Positions 24,001-34,300 of a DNA stretch of 64,000 nucleotides are shown piece after piece. The notes under the pieces were generated by a model. It was given only the letters and a program-made list of their open reading frames with translations. It searched no databases and had not been told where the DNA came from. The DNA is from Chimonanthus salicifolius. Lineage: Eukaryota > Streptophyta > Magnoliopsida > Laurales > Calycanthaceae. Position numbers and translations under genes: made by a program. Each line of letters opens with the position of its first letter. The stretch's first letter is position 1. Location of the stretch: the NCBI GenBank assembly GCA_013350335.1, contig CM023539.1, forward strand, positions 20,628,448 to 20,692,447. The letters run 5' to 3'.

Positions 24001-26018
24001 ATTTTTTCACCTCAATAATAGCATATTATATACTGTAATATTGTAAATATTTTTTTAACATAATATATATATATTTTTATAATAATGAATTACTAATAGT
24101 CTAATACTGAAATTATAAATACTATATAACTATATACATCAGTATTTTGTAATCTGTAAAATATAATACCGTATTATAGTTTACTAATAATAAATAACAA
24201 TTTATGCACGTAAATATTTAATTATGTATGTTTAAATCTTGTATTGATATTTTTTTATCCTTTTTTTTTTTTTTTGGTGGATGATTATTTCTTTTTAATG
24301 GGACATTTACTGTTTCACTTTATTTAGACCTTATCCGAACATACTTCCATAGAAAAGAAATAATAAATTAATTTCAGAGATTTGATAAGAAATGGAGTTT
24401 AAATAATAATAATAGTAGTGCACTATGTATATTAATAATGCATTATGAAAAATAAGTTCAACATCTCAATTTAGTTTTAATAAAATGTTAATTATTGAAT
24501 ATAATATCTTATCAAATTAAATTAGAATTTTTTACTATATTGACTCTAGAAATAAATTTTAATTTAACAATATTTATATATTTGATTAAATAAATAGAAC
24601 TGATAGTAGAACTCCACTACAACCTTTAACATTATTAAACTAAATCAGTTATTTTAAATCATTAAATCAATAACTAAATTAATAAATAATAATTATAGCA
24701 AAAAAAGTAAAAAATGTTAAAAACTCTTACGATTCTACGATTTACGATTAACGAATCACACTCCTCGATCGATTCACGATCCGAGTCGAGTTTGACAACA
24801 TTGGTTCCAACCAATGGGAGTGTCTCATGCATCTTGTGAGTCACATTCCATGAAAGGTGTTGCCACAATAGACTCTATTGCCCCAAGGAGATGCAATTGA
24901 CTATCATTAATACCATCTACTCCATGTAGCACTTGCTAGCCCTTTGGATGTCCACACCTTAGGTGGCTTGTGCATGACACTTCCAAGCTTGGGCTTGGAC
25001 ATTGGTACCTTTCTAAGTGGCCCATCTTCCACTTGAGTAAACCCATGCCCATATGTGAGGTCCATATGCACTAAACCACCAATTTGGAGCCCATATTAGA
25101 TGGTTTAACCCTACATCAGGGGTCAAAAAATCGCTGATACCGAGATATCAATGTCTTGGCCAATATCTCGGTATCTCAGATCTCAGCCGATATCTCTTTC
25201 CTATTTTTTTTTCCAACAAATCTCGGTTGTATAAATGTGCATACTGTGCGTATGGGCTGAGATATCTTGACCGTAAAAAACCCTAGATATCTCGGCCCAT
25301 ACGCACAGTATCAGCCGAGATTTGTAACCCTGCCCTACACTAGCCACGGTAAAAAATGAAGATGTCCTCTTTCATTTTCTGGTGTGATGTCCACATCACA
25401 TTGGCTCACTGGAATCCAACATGGCATATATCTTGCAAGACAAATTCATTAATTTTTCGATTTAAGGGATTAATAGTCCAAATTATCAAATGGTTCTGAT
25501 TTTCTGGACAGTGTGAATGTATCTCCATAAACAGTTCTCTGGGCAAGTTTAATTGGTGGGCGAATATAATAAATTGAAGTTACGGATTGTAATATTGATG
25601 TTTTTCATTGGCATTACAACATCAAGTTCAAAGTGGAACAGCTGAATTCTGAGATATGTTGGCTTTGAGCTTTCCGACACTCCAGAAAGTAATCTAGAGA
25701 AATCATCTTGTTCAAAGTTGAGTTTTTTTGTTAAATGAGCTTCTACCATTTTCTTCAAACTGAATAATGATATTTTGTGCAGAAAATCGACAAAATGTAT
25801 ACTGCTTTTACTGGTCAGCCTCTGGAGAAGGTGCAACAATACACAGAAAGGGATCGCTTCTTCTCCACTTCTGAGGTATCACTTCTTTTCTCGAACCATA
25901 ATTCCGCAGACTCTCAGAACATAAAAGTTAAAGCTTATTTGATTCTTACTCTCATCTTCTGTCAACTCAGGCTTTGGAGTTCGGTCTCATTGATGGTGTG
26001 TTGGAAACTTTATATTAG
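14817..26018 (+). CDS. CLPP6: ATP-dependent Clp protease proteolytic subunit 6, chloroplastic (ClpP6), 5' exons missing
   Basis: Six exons (14817-15021, 15200-15265, 16140-16280, 16402-16455, 25783-25875, 25971-26018) encode about 201 residues ending in LYTag-type stop TAG at 26016-26018. The protein reads [115 protein letters not shown] and ERDRFF, the ClpP6 signature known from other plants. ClpP6 is a catalytic subunit of the stromal ClpPR protease core. The catalytic Ser (AASQG), His (MIHQP) and Asp (TERDRF) are all present. All visible introns are GT-AG and every exon keeps frame. The first exon starts in mid-codon, so the transit peptide and about 70 N-terminal residues lie upstream. 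They were not found in 1-14816, where TEs fill the space. Intron 4 is 9.3 kb and full of TEs. Confidence 0.93.
15200..15265 (+). CDS. CLPP6: ClpP6 exon B (IYLNCPGGS)
   Basis: Acceptor TTTTTTCAG, donor GTAAGG, 22 codons. It contains [15 protein letters not shown], the glycine-rich turn that forms the oxyanion region of Clp peptidases. Confidence 0.92.
16140..16280 (+). CDS. CLPP6: ClpP6 exon C (catalytic Ser and His)
   Basis: Acceptor TATGTTCAG, donor GTATAA, 47 codons from IKPKVGTV to HQPQSGCG. It carries the nucleophile serine in [14 protein letters not shown] and the catalytic histidine in RIMIHQP. Confidence 0.93.
16402..16455 (+). CDS. CLPP6: ClpP6 exon D (GHVEDVRRQ)
   Basis: Acceptor TTTTTCAG, donor GTAACT, exactly 18 codons, [18 protein letters not shown], part of the handle helix. 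It is followed by the 9.3-kb transposon-filled intron. Confidence 0.92.
16690..18216 (+). mobile_element. LINE fragment 1 (3' end, zf-RVT and RNase H)
   Basis: 5'-truncated L1-type retrotransposon inside ClpP6 intron 4. It encodes, with stops, the region between RT and RNase H ([17 protein letters not shown]..., [18 protein letters not shown], then the zf-RVT stretch around DVDHLFTRC and NPRMK), an RNase H domain, a T-rich 3' UTR and an A-rich tail at about 18207-18216. 5' truncation with a poly(A) end is the normal outcome of target-primed reverse transcription. Flanking duplications were not identified. Confidence 0.8.
17420..17838 (+). pseudogene. LINE-1 RNase H (RVT_3) domain
   Basis: Reads [10 protein letters not shown], then a TAG (17470-17472) and a TGA (17497-17499) at positions that are sense codons in related copies. 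From 17521 it continues as [37 protein letters not shown] and [10 protein letters not shown] to the end. Three acidic RNase H residues (GDG, DVE, EGDS) are recognisable. The TGA stop (CGA to TGA) fits a C-to-T change typical of methylated elements. Confidence 0.8.
18217..19815 (+). pseudogene. Gypsy-B pol fragment (RT-RNase H to integrase)
   Basis: A heavily decayed Ty3/Gypsy pol. It begins abruptly after the LINE tail with [22 protein letters not shown] sequence. RNase H follows ([52 protein letters not shown]), then integrase ([95 protein letters not shown]). At least ten frame breaks are needed. It lies in ClpP6 intron 4, same strand. The related Gypsy-A fragments at 4870-5252 and 12490-12994 share the integrase motifs. 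Confidence 0.85.
19816..21110. other. Noncoding remainder of Gypsy-B and intron sequence
   Basis: No domain was recognised. From about 20090 to 20670 the sequence has an LTR-like look, with repeated phrases (AGTTCAATTGGATTGCTA at about 20385 and 20562; GGAGCA...CGGTTGAC at about 20503 and 20596). The rest is AT-rich intron. Confidence 0.4.
21120..22230 (+). mobile_element. LINE fragment 2 (RNase H and 3' UTR), split by a hAT MITE
   Basis: The RNase H reading starts [11 protein letters not shown] (about 21164-21200), is interrupted by a 516-bp MITE, and resumes [57 protein letters not shown]-rich 3' UTR like that of LINE 1 follows, then an A-rich tail (about 22217-22232). Removing the MITE and one copy of its duplication restores the RNase H reading [13 protein letters not shown]. 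It is a relative of the 16690-18216 copy. Confidence 0.8.
21227..21742. mobile_element. hAT-type MITE, 516 bp
   Basis: Flanked by a perfect 8-bp duplication, GTTTTTTC (21219-21226 and 21743-21750). Ends are TAATGTTGTGAAAATTG and, reversed, CATAGTTGTTAAAATC. Subterminal repeats are variants of GAATCGTAAGAT. No coding capacity was seen. The insertion interrupts a LINE RNase H domain, so it is younger than that LINE. 8-bp duplications and CA-type ends indicate the hAT superfamily. Confidence 0.85.
23492..24803. mobile_element. hAT-type element, 1.3 kb, non-coding
   Basis: Perfect 8-bp duplication GTTCCAAC at 23484-23491 and 24804-24811. Terminal inverted repeats are CAGTGTTGTTAAAATCG on the left and, reversed, CAATGTTGTCAAACTCG on the right. 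Subterminal GAGTCGACTCGG-type repeats occur on both sides. The centre is very AT-rich with a (TA)n run at about 23977-23997. A Lys/Phe-rich open frame at 23566-23997 shows no transposase motif and is not called as a gene. Confidence 0.88.
25117..25332. mobile_element. 216-bp hAT-type MITE with long internal hairpin
   Basis: Duplication CCCTACAT (25109-25116) and CCCTACAC (25333-25340), 7 of 8 matching. Ends are CAGGGGTCAAAAAATC and, reversed, CAGGGTTACAAATCTC. Inside, ATACTGTGCGTATGGGCTGA (from about 25238) is mirrored by an inverted copy at about 25285-25312, so the transcript could fold into a long stem. Confidence 0.8.
25783..25875 (+). CDS. CLPP6: ClpP6 exon E (catalytic Asp)
   Basis: Acceptor TTTTGTGCAG, donor GTATCA, 31 codons, [17 protein letters not shown] to FFSTSE. 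It carries the TERDRF segment with the third catalytic residue. It continues exon D in phase 0 across 9.3 kb. Confidence 0.93.
25971..26018 (+). CDS. CLPP6: ClpP6 last exon
   Basis: Acceptor GTCAACTCAG, then [15 protein letters not shown] and TAG. This matches the ClpP family C-terminus. The 3' UTR is expected after 26018; no clear AATAAA signal was picked out. Confidence 0.92.
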   Translation, partial: ALEFGLIDGVLETLY

Positions 26019-26332
26019 CGTAAGATGTTACTGAGATCAAATCTGGATCCCAGGCTTCCTGATACTACAGAGATACAGAAAATCTTGATGGAGATATTAA
26101 TTCCTTGATGTTGCATGGGAAGTTCACAACAAAATGGAGCAATCAGTGTTCATCGACTTTTACCCTTTGTTTTGATTGAAAGATCCCAAATTCATTCACG
26201 CAATGGTGTTTTTCAGGTTCAGTCATGCTGCAAATTTCAGCTAGTGTATTATTTATGCTTTCGAAGGTACCGATAAAGAAATTGTACGATGTTGTCTCAA
26301 AAATATTTTTCAATAATCCATATTTAAATTCA
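26019..26332 (+). other. ClpP6 3' flank, probable 3' UTR
   Basis: Directly downstream of the ClpP6 stop. AT-rich, with no ORF of note and no transposon signature. The 3' UTR presumably ends here. Confidence 0.5.
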
Positions 26333-26680
26333 TTAGGTAATGGTTGATTGAAGTTCCACCAAAAAATTGCGGGAAAGAGAGTAATTGGATGGGGGTGGAT
26401 TACATAGATTGTATACGTGTCGTATGCTATTTAAGAGTTGCAATTCATAGTCAGGTATTGGATGACTGAAGTTCCAGCAAAAAATTGCGGGAGAGTAATT
26501 GGATGGGGGTGGGTTACATAGACTGTATACATGTCATGTTATTTAAGAGTTGCAATTCATGGTTAGGTAATGGATGATTGAAGTTCCAGCAAAAAATTGC
26601 GGGAGAGAGTAATTGGATGGGGGTGGGTTACATAGACTGTATACATGTCGTATGCTATTTAAGAGTTGCAATTCATAGCA
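26333..26680 (+). repeat. Three tandem copies of a ~115-bp unit
   Basis: Copies start at 26333, 26451 and 26563. Each runs TAGGTAATGG...GAAGTTCC, AAAAAATTGCGGGA, GTAATTGGATGGGGGTGG, TACATAGA-TGTATAC, TATTTAAGAGTTGCAATTCAT. A fourth partial copy, only the last ~50 bp, is at about 27299-27347. So either it was separated by later insertion of 26681-27298 or it arose by template switching. Confidence 0.9.
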
Positions 26681-28272
26681 AGCATGAGCGATTCATTGGG
26701 GGATGGAGGTGTGTTACTGCAGCGTGCCTCTTGAGTTTGAGTGGATAGTGCAGCTCTAATGAGTCTTCAACTGGAACTGCTGTTAGAAAGGTTGGGTGCG
26801 GAAGAAGAAAGTGGGAGGACACGATAGAACACAGGCCAGTTCGAGGTGGCCCCACCCTCCATGCTTTGCACGTGAAATTGCAATAATTTTTGCTTGCTTT
26901 GTATTTCAAACATTGCCATACATAGACTTATTCTCCTTAAAACATGGGGAGGAGTTCCAAGAAACCAAATTCAAAAAGGAAACTATCTAGCCAATCTTAA
27001 TTCAAACGCATGTTATCCCAACTGTGGGAGAGATTATTGGAAACAGCCAAACTGCTGTAAAAGCCCACCGTGTGGAAATTATTGGAAACAGCCAAGCTGC
27101 CGTGAAATCCCACCGTGTGGAATGACACTAACGCATGTTATCCCAACTGTGGAAGAGATTATTGGAAACTGCCAAACTGCCATGTGATCCCACTGCGTGG
27201 AGTGACGCTAGGAAACGGTCATACATGCAACAAAACAAGAGTCATGCATCATGCTATGCATGCCGACTCGTGCTCGACTCAGTTAGGCATGTAACAGTTA
27301 CATAGATTATACACGTCGTATGCTATTTAAGAGTTGCAATTCATAGCAAGCTTGCGTGTGAATTGCTTGTTCACATATCTTAACACTCCCTAGTTTACTG
27401 CTTCTTGGACGCAAGTTTGGGATATGGGTGGTCAATCTTTGTCATCGATTGGTAAAAGCTTCACATAAGTTTGGGATATATATATATGTCTAGGTGATCA
27501 GATAGGACTAAGTGTGAATATTGTGACCCACAAGCACACGGAGCCCAAATCAATTATCAGGTTGTCCTCCGATGTCTATGTATCTATTGTTAGATATATG
27601 GTACAAGGATGCACGAGGTGTTGGAAAAAGATTCATACAAGTGGTGAAAACTGCTTCCTGGTGACACTGGTTGGTCCATTGAAACAAGTTTCTCCTGATT
27701 CCTTGAATTTTTCAAGGATGAACATGATTTCAATTGCATAGTTGTAAGATCCATTTTGAAACCTGTTATGAGTTTGTCTTCCAATATTTCCGCTGCTTCA
27801 GTGTTTTATTTCAGAAAAGATGGCATGAAAAAACTTAAAAGATATGTTAACTTTGAAGATAATAATACAATCTTATGTTAACTTTGAAGATAATAATACA
27901 ATCTTATAAATTTGATGCTCAATTATTTTCGTCATTTGACATTAATCTACATAAATAAAAGTATAAATTATCATTAAATACCTAGTGTTTGAAAACTTAG
28001 TCTTAATCATTGTCAAATACTAATCCAAAACGATTGATTTTCATTCTAATAGGAATCAAGTAAGAATTTAATTAAAAAAAATCAACAATTATTCAAGAAG
28101 TAAACTTGAAATTTCATTTTATTCAAAATTTAAGGTGAAAACTTAACACATAAACATATTAGATCTAATTCATTTTTTCTCAATTTTTTTTCATATCAAT
28201 AAAACATTATTTGTGTGAGTTAGAACGTACTCTTAATGGACACGTAGTCTAAAATTTAGTAAAAATAAAAAC
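26681..28272. repeat. Intergenic DNA with short internal repeats
   Basis: 27006-27200 contains repeated phrases (CGCATGTTATCCCAACTGTG twice; ATTATTGGAAAC several times; CCCAC-GTGTGGA). They give a spurious Cys-rich frame. A perfect 31-bp tandem duplication is at 27844-27874 and 27875-27905. The rest is AT-rich without recognised genes. Confidence 0.75.
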
Positions 28273-28277
28273 ATTCA

Positions 28278-30355
28278 TGTCACGACCTGCCCCAAGACAG
28301 GTGCGTGATTTTTTTTATCAACACAATAAAAATACATGGCCATATCTTAATAGTTAATTATAACAATCTCAATATGATTTACAACTCTTAAAGATAAAGA
28401 TTTCAAAGGAAAGTACAACTAAAAATACCTTGAAGTCGTCCATGACCCGGTATCAAGTCGCCTTCACTCTGAGTCATTCCGTCCCTTCCCAATTAATACC
28501 TGAAACTTTTAGGGAATGAGCTTCACTAGCCCACAGATCATAAGCCCAGTAGGGGTACAGGGGCCAAAGTAAAAAGTGCAACTCTTAAGGAATGAGCTTC
28601 ACTAACCCACAGATCATAAGCCCAGTAGGGGTACAGGGGCCAAAGTAAAAAGTGCAGGAATTAAACATATTCCATAATATGCATAAACAAAACCATAAAT
28701 AGTACATACAAACCATCATGCGGTAATACAATACACAGAGGTCCATCTAAAATATATAGACGCACACATTGTCACAAAACATGTGACCTGGCATAATGGT
28801 CTGTCATACACTCTAAAAGCTAGTATGTCCAAACGTATATATCTCAATCCAAACATTCTATCCACTACATACTTCTCTCGTATGTGCTATTATCATAATC
28901 CACCTATTTATCTATCCATGAGTATTAGAAATCAATGTTGTGTCTCACTCATATATCACTGGTACGGAATGGTGATAACCTCAACCCTAACCGCAGTATG
29001 ACAGTGAGGTAGCCTTGTAGTGTAGTAGTATGACAGCGTTCCTCGCCTGCCCAACTCACACCTGCCTACTCCTTCCCTGTCCACAAGACTTTTGGGTCTA
29101 TTGGTCTCACCCGGACCTACCGTGAACACAGAGTCATACACACTCTAAATCATCTATCATATGACGTATACCAGCATCAATATTCACCAATATTCACAAT
29201 AGGTCAACGTGGCTTATCTCCCACTGGCCAACATCAATAATACACACTTGGCTTCCACAAAGCCCTATGAACAATCATAAATATTATACCTGTTGTATAA
29301 AGACAACCATCATACGCTTTATCCACAAAGACCATATCTATTGGATCCTAAAATATCACGGGACCCAATAATACACAAGATGAGCTACTTACTTTATTCT
29401 CAACTCAATAAATACAATATACCTAGAGTTCCCACATGAATCTAATCATATCATGGCACAGAGTAAATCCTACTATGCTCTACACAGCTCTAAGAGGCCA
29501 ATCATTTAAACTGTGCAATCAAACAACATGCATTATTCATAATCGCAAATACCTAATTCATGTATCATTCACACAATTATTCACATAACATTTGTGAAGG
29601 GTATTTAATCAAGTTGACGGGTCCGGCCCGGTTCTTCGGGGCAAATAATTTTCAACATTAAATATTCCAAAACCTTTATTAATTAGGACCATACCCACGT
29701 CGTTCCACGTATACCCAATTCACATATAAACATACTTACACATTTCCGTCAGGTATTTAAAGAAAATAATTATACATACTGTATAATCTCAAACATATGA
29801 ATAACAAGCGATAAACTTCAATAAAATCTCCATATATTTACGATAAAACAACAAAATTGAATATCAATAAGGTTCGTACTCTCTACCTCAAAGCTGATGA
29901 AATTGATACCCTCCGAGAGATTTTTGGCAGTCTTTAAAACTCACAAAAAATGGCACATACAAAAAACACTATCTGTCGAAGTAGGAAAGATGTTTGCAAA
30001 AGAAGAAGAGAGAAAAATGTTTACATGAAGGATGAGCCTATCCCTTTTTATAATGGAAAAAGTAAATGGATAAGCATTATCTAAAGTTTTTGGATGATGT
30101 TTATCCAAAACATTATCCAAAAAATTATTTTTGATGTTTATCTACAACGTTATCCAAAACAAAGAAATTTTAGATATTTACAGTTTTGTCCATCCTACTT
30201 TGACGAGTCAGATCCAAGAGCTATCGATCTCGAATTGGGCTAAACTTAGACTTTCCAAAAAGCCCAATCCTAATCTTCATGATTAACGGACAACAAAACA
30301 TGATTATTTGCACAAAATCATACATTAAGGCCTATTTTTGGGTCATGGTATTACA
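28278..30355 (-). mobile_element. Solo LTR, 2.1 kb
   Basis: Starts TGTCACGACCTGCCCC and ends GGTATTACA, flanked by the perfect 5-bp duplication ATTCA (28273-28277 and 30356-30360). On the minus strand it begins TGTAATACCATGACCC, like other Gypsy LTRs in the window. No internal region remains, so it looks like an LTR left by recombination. It contains a short tandem duplication of about 75 bp (28514-28655, GGAATGAGCTTCACTA...). Confidence 0.85.
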
Positions 30356-31383
30356 ATTCAGCTATTTGATTTTAGTGGTTATGTTAGATGGATTTTACCA
30401 CTAAGATCAAGTAGTTGGAAATTGAATTATAGACTTAAATTTGGTTTTAACGCTCCATCCTGCTACAGGCTCGTTATCTCCGAAAAGTCTTAAAACATGA
30501 CCAAGAAACGGATATCAAGCATATTTTTTTTTGAAACGGGATAACTGCATCACGCTCAACAATTTAATAAAGGCCAAATCCAACATAATAATAAGCATAA
30601 CAACAACCACCGACTATTCAATATAATTATACAGTCAGCCAAACAAAACATGTAATAATGAATCCAAACAAATAAGAGTCTCTCAAAACTAAAACATAAG
30701 CATAATATGGGATATTTAACTATTGCTACTCCTATCTAAGTACCTCCTCAAGAGGCCCGCCTGGCCCCTCCGCAATCGGAGTACCTGAAAGGTAAGGGGT
30801 GAGCTAACCAGCCTAGTGAAGAGATAATGCTTACCACAAGTTAGCAACATAAATAGATATCATATGTATGAATGCAAGAATATTATAATAATAAGAGTGC
30901 TCATGTACATGACACCCAACTACACCACCAACCAAATCTGAGACATCATCTCGGTAGCCCACATCGGGTCCTCCAACAACTCTGGTCTCCCTGCTAGTGT
31001 CAATAGGAGACTATACCATGCACAACTGCCCCAACCACACGAGCCATGTTAGAAAACCCCTCGACCACGCCTGGGGGAGCCAAACTCTTGGGAAAACACT
31101 TCAACCGTCGGAACACAACGGGGAAACCCGCATCCCCTATGGGGGTCTCGATCGTCGGAGCGTAACGGGGAAGTCCTCCCAACAACCAAATTATCATCTC
31201 ATCATAAACACATACACATATAGATAGCCTCTCTGCTCTAGGGCAGGTACCTCAACCGTCGGAACGCAACGAAGAAACCCGCATCCCCTATGGGGATCCC
31301 GATCGCCAGAGCATAACGGGGAAGTCCTCCCAACAACCAACATCATCACATCATCATAAACATATACACATGTGAATAGTTTC

Positions 31384-34300
31384 TGTAATACCTCAAATTT
31401 TCAGATTATTATTTTATATGAAAATCATCCATTTTTCTTGTGAATTTTAGATTGGATCTTATATGGATAAGGAATTGGGCCATGACTTAATTAGGACCCA
31501 ATTAAATTGTGGCATTGGTTTTATCAAAAATTAAATGGCATAGTGCATGGCCGAATTTTAATTATTAAATCCAAGTTTATGCGCAAAAGTGATATGCATC
31601 TCTAGTTGATATGCTAGAATATTTAGAGAAGGACTTTTCTAATTAAATTGGATTTGCATATCTTAAGAAAATGTTCAAGTATAAATAAGATTGTGCAAAG
31701 TCGTGTATGGAGATATTAATATCTATGAAATAATTAAAAGATTATGCATGGCCGAATTTTAGATATTGAATTTATATGTTATGCACATAAGATGGTAACC
31801 AAGGAAACTAGCTAATCCAATAAAGATGGAATTAAGGGAAGGTTTTAAATAAGGAGGGGAGGTCGGCAACCACTAAATAAGGAAGGAGGCCACACGGCAT
31901 TGCCATCTAAGGCAAGGATGGGCGCACGGCCAAAGGAGGGGGTGAGATTATCTTAAGGGATTTCTAAACTAAGACCAAGGGAAGGTTATATAAAGGAAAG
32001 AAGGACAAGGGGGCATGGTTTACACACCATAGCCGAATTCTACTTTCCTCTCTCTCAATCTCTCATCCTCTCACACGGCAAAGAGCAAGAGAAGAAAAGG
32101 CAGCAACAAGAAGGTGTTCTTGGTTGGAGAAAAATTAAGAAGAAGGGAGAAAGATTAGAAGAGCAAGGAATTGAAAAGAGGCTAGTATCTTAATGCAATA
32201 GTTTTATTTTTGAAACACAAAGAACCATAGGGTCGGCCATGGTGTTTGGCCGAACCCCATGGAGGAAGATAGGAGATGAGTTTTAATGATTTAAATGGAG
32301 AGAAAGAAACATAGGGTTCGGCCATAGTGCATGGCCGAACCCCATGGAAAGATTTGAGTTATTTGTTGGTTTTAAGAAAGAAAACCATGGAGATTGTTAA
32401 TTAAGTGTTTGGTGTAAATGTTATGTGATTTGAAGGGATTAAATGGAAGAACCATGATTGCATTATGGCTAAGTTAATTTGATCAAAAGTAACGAAAAGA
32501 AGGGGTGAGGTTCGGCCATGGTGTATGGCCGAACCCCACCAAATATTTTATGGATTGATGATTGATTTTAATGGTCTAAGCTAAATGGTCAAAGATCATG
32601 AACCATAGGGTTCGGCCATGGTGTATGGCCGAACCCCATGGGATAATTTTGGAAGGTAGATGGATTTGAATGGCAAAATTAGAAAGCTTCTAATTAAGGA
32701 AAGGGTTGTTAAAATTGGAAAGCATCCAATTATGGAAGGTGTGTGTTAAATTTAGAAAGTTTCCAATTATGGAAGGGGGTTGCTAATTATGGAAACCTTC
32801 CATTTATGGAAATGTGGAGTTTAATTATGGAAACCTTCCAATTATGGAAGGGTGGAGATTATTTTGGAAACATTTAATTATGGGAAGTAATATGAATGGA
32901 AAAATTGGACATCATGCATGGCCGAACCCCATGAATTAAATCTATAGTTGATGATTTTTGAAAGAGGGTTCATAATTTGGAAAAGTGGTTATGTTTGATT
33001 ATTGGATTAAACGAATGGAAAAGAAGGGTGAGGTTCGGCCATGGTGTATGGCCGAACCCCACCAATTGTATTATGACTTTAATTGATTAAAATGGAAGGT
33101 TAGCCATGAATGGCATTATTGTAAATTTATGGAAATATTGGACATAGGGTTTGGCCATGATGCATGACCGAACCCCATGAAGTAATTCTATGGGTTAGGT
33201 TTATATGTTAAGGAATCAAGGGAAATGGATTGTATGAATTTAATATGATGATTGAATTAATGGGAAGACATGAACATAAGCTAGTGGCAAAATGGTAATT
33301 ACATGCCAAAGTGGAGGATCATGGGTTCGGCCATACACTATGGCCGAACCCCATGAGTTGTGTTTAGATGGACTTGTTTGGTTAAGGAAATTTATAGGGT
33401 CTAACTATGGTAGATTTAAATGAAAGAGGGAAACAATGGCATTTTCGTAAATAGTTGTGAAAGTGGTAAGCCATGGGTTCGGCCATGGTGTATGGCCGAA
33501 CCCCATGGGGTTTGTTTATGGACTTGGAATTTTGAAAATCAAGTGGGACTTGGTTATGATAAATTATTATATTATAAGGTAAAGGGATCTCGCAAGCGGT
33601 GCGCGATCAGTGATCGATTCTTGGACGAAAGACGCAAGGACACGTAACGATCTTTGGTAGGATTCCACCTTTTTGAAACCATGGGCTTATGTACATTGTT
33701 CTTACCTTATTTATGATGTTTTATGATGCAAAATTATATGTTTCAAATATGTTATTTTAAGTGCTATGATTTGTTTTATTGCATAGCATGTTGGCATTGC
33801 ATCTCATGCATTGCATGAGAGGGATGACAGGTAGCCGGAGCCCACACTCCGTCAGTTGGTCCGTAAAGCAACTGTGGGGCCTGCCTTTGTGATGAGAATC
33901 CCAACAGGAGGATTACCTTGATGAGGAGAATTCCATCAAGAGGATACTGTGTAACCGGAGCCCACACTTCGTCGGGATGTCCGTAAGGCAACTGTGGGGC
34001 ATACTTTGATGAGGAGAATTCCATCAGGTGGATACCATGTGTTTGCGATGGGTGAGACTCATTGCGTATGATAGCATGTCATGGCATTGATTCAGCATGA
34101 TTATGATTTTATTATCATGCAAGGTTTTGGTTTTATCGGTATGATTGGAACTCTAGTATCATGCCCTGTTTTGGATTCAATGTTTTATGAGTATTCTATG
34201 ATTTACTAACCCTGATTTTGATATATATTATATCTGGATTTTTGGTACTAACCCATGTGTTAGCCCTAACTGGAATACCTATTGGGCGCGTTGTTCTAAC

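Larger units (their letters stand above)
22750..25340 (-). repeat. LTR-like sequence (minus), with two nested hAT elements
   Basis: Read on the minus strand from TGTAGGGTTAAACC (near 25339), it contains a TATA-like ATAAATATAGG (about 23160) and ends near CTTCATCACA. It has the look of a solo LTR in the ClpP6 intron. A matching duplication was not found, so the limits are tentative. Two later hAT-type insertions (23492-24803, 25117-25332) lie inside it. Confidence 0.35.

Noticed and set aside
27006..27190. Small Cys-rich peptide (NCGRDYWKQPNCC)
   Set aside because: It arises from short direct repeats, without signal peptide or homologous Cys spacing.
30997..31227. Short plus and minus ORFs with CTCAACCGTCGGAACGC repeats
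   Set aside because: They fall in a repeated block of the Gypsy-C LTR, also present at 60740-60990, with no protein homology.
32231..33510. CRISPR-like array
   Set aside because: Repeats are palindromic with irregular 80-300 bp spacing and sit in plant LTRs; there are no regular spacers or cas genes.
33776..34024. 82-residue minus ORF (EVWAPVT, DGVWAPAT repeats)
   Set aside because: It is the reverse strand of the CGGAG/CTCCG hairpin units in the LTR.
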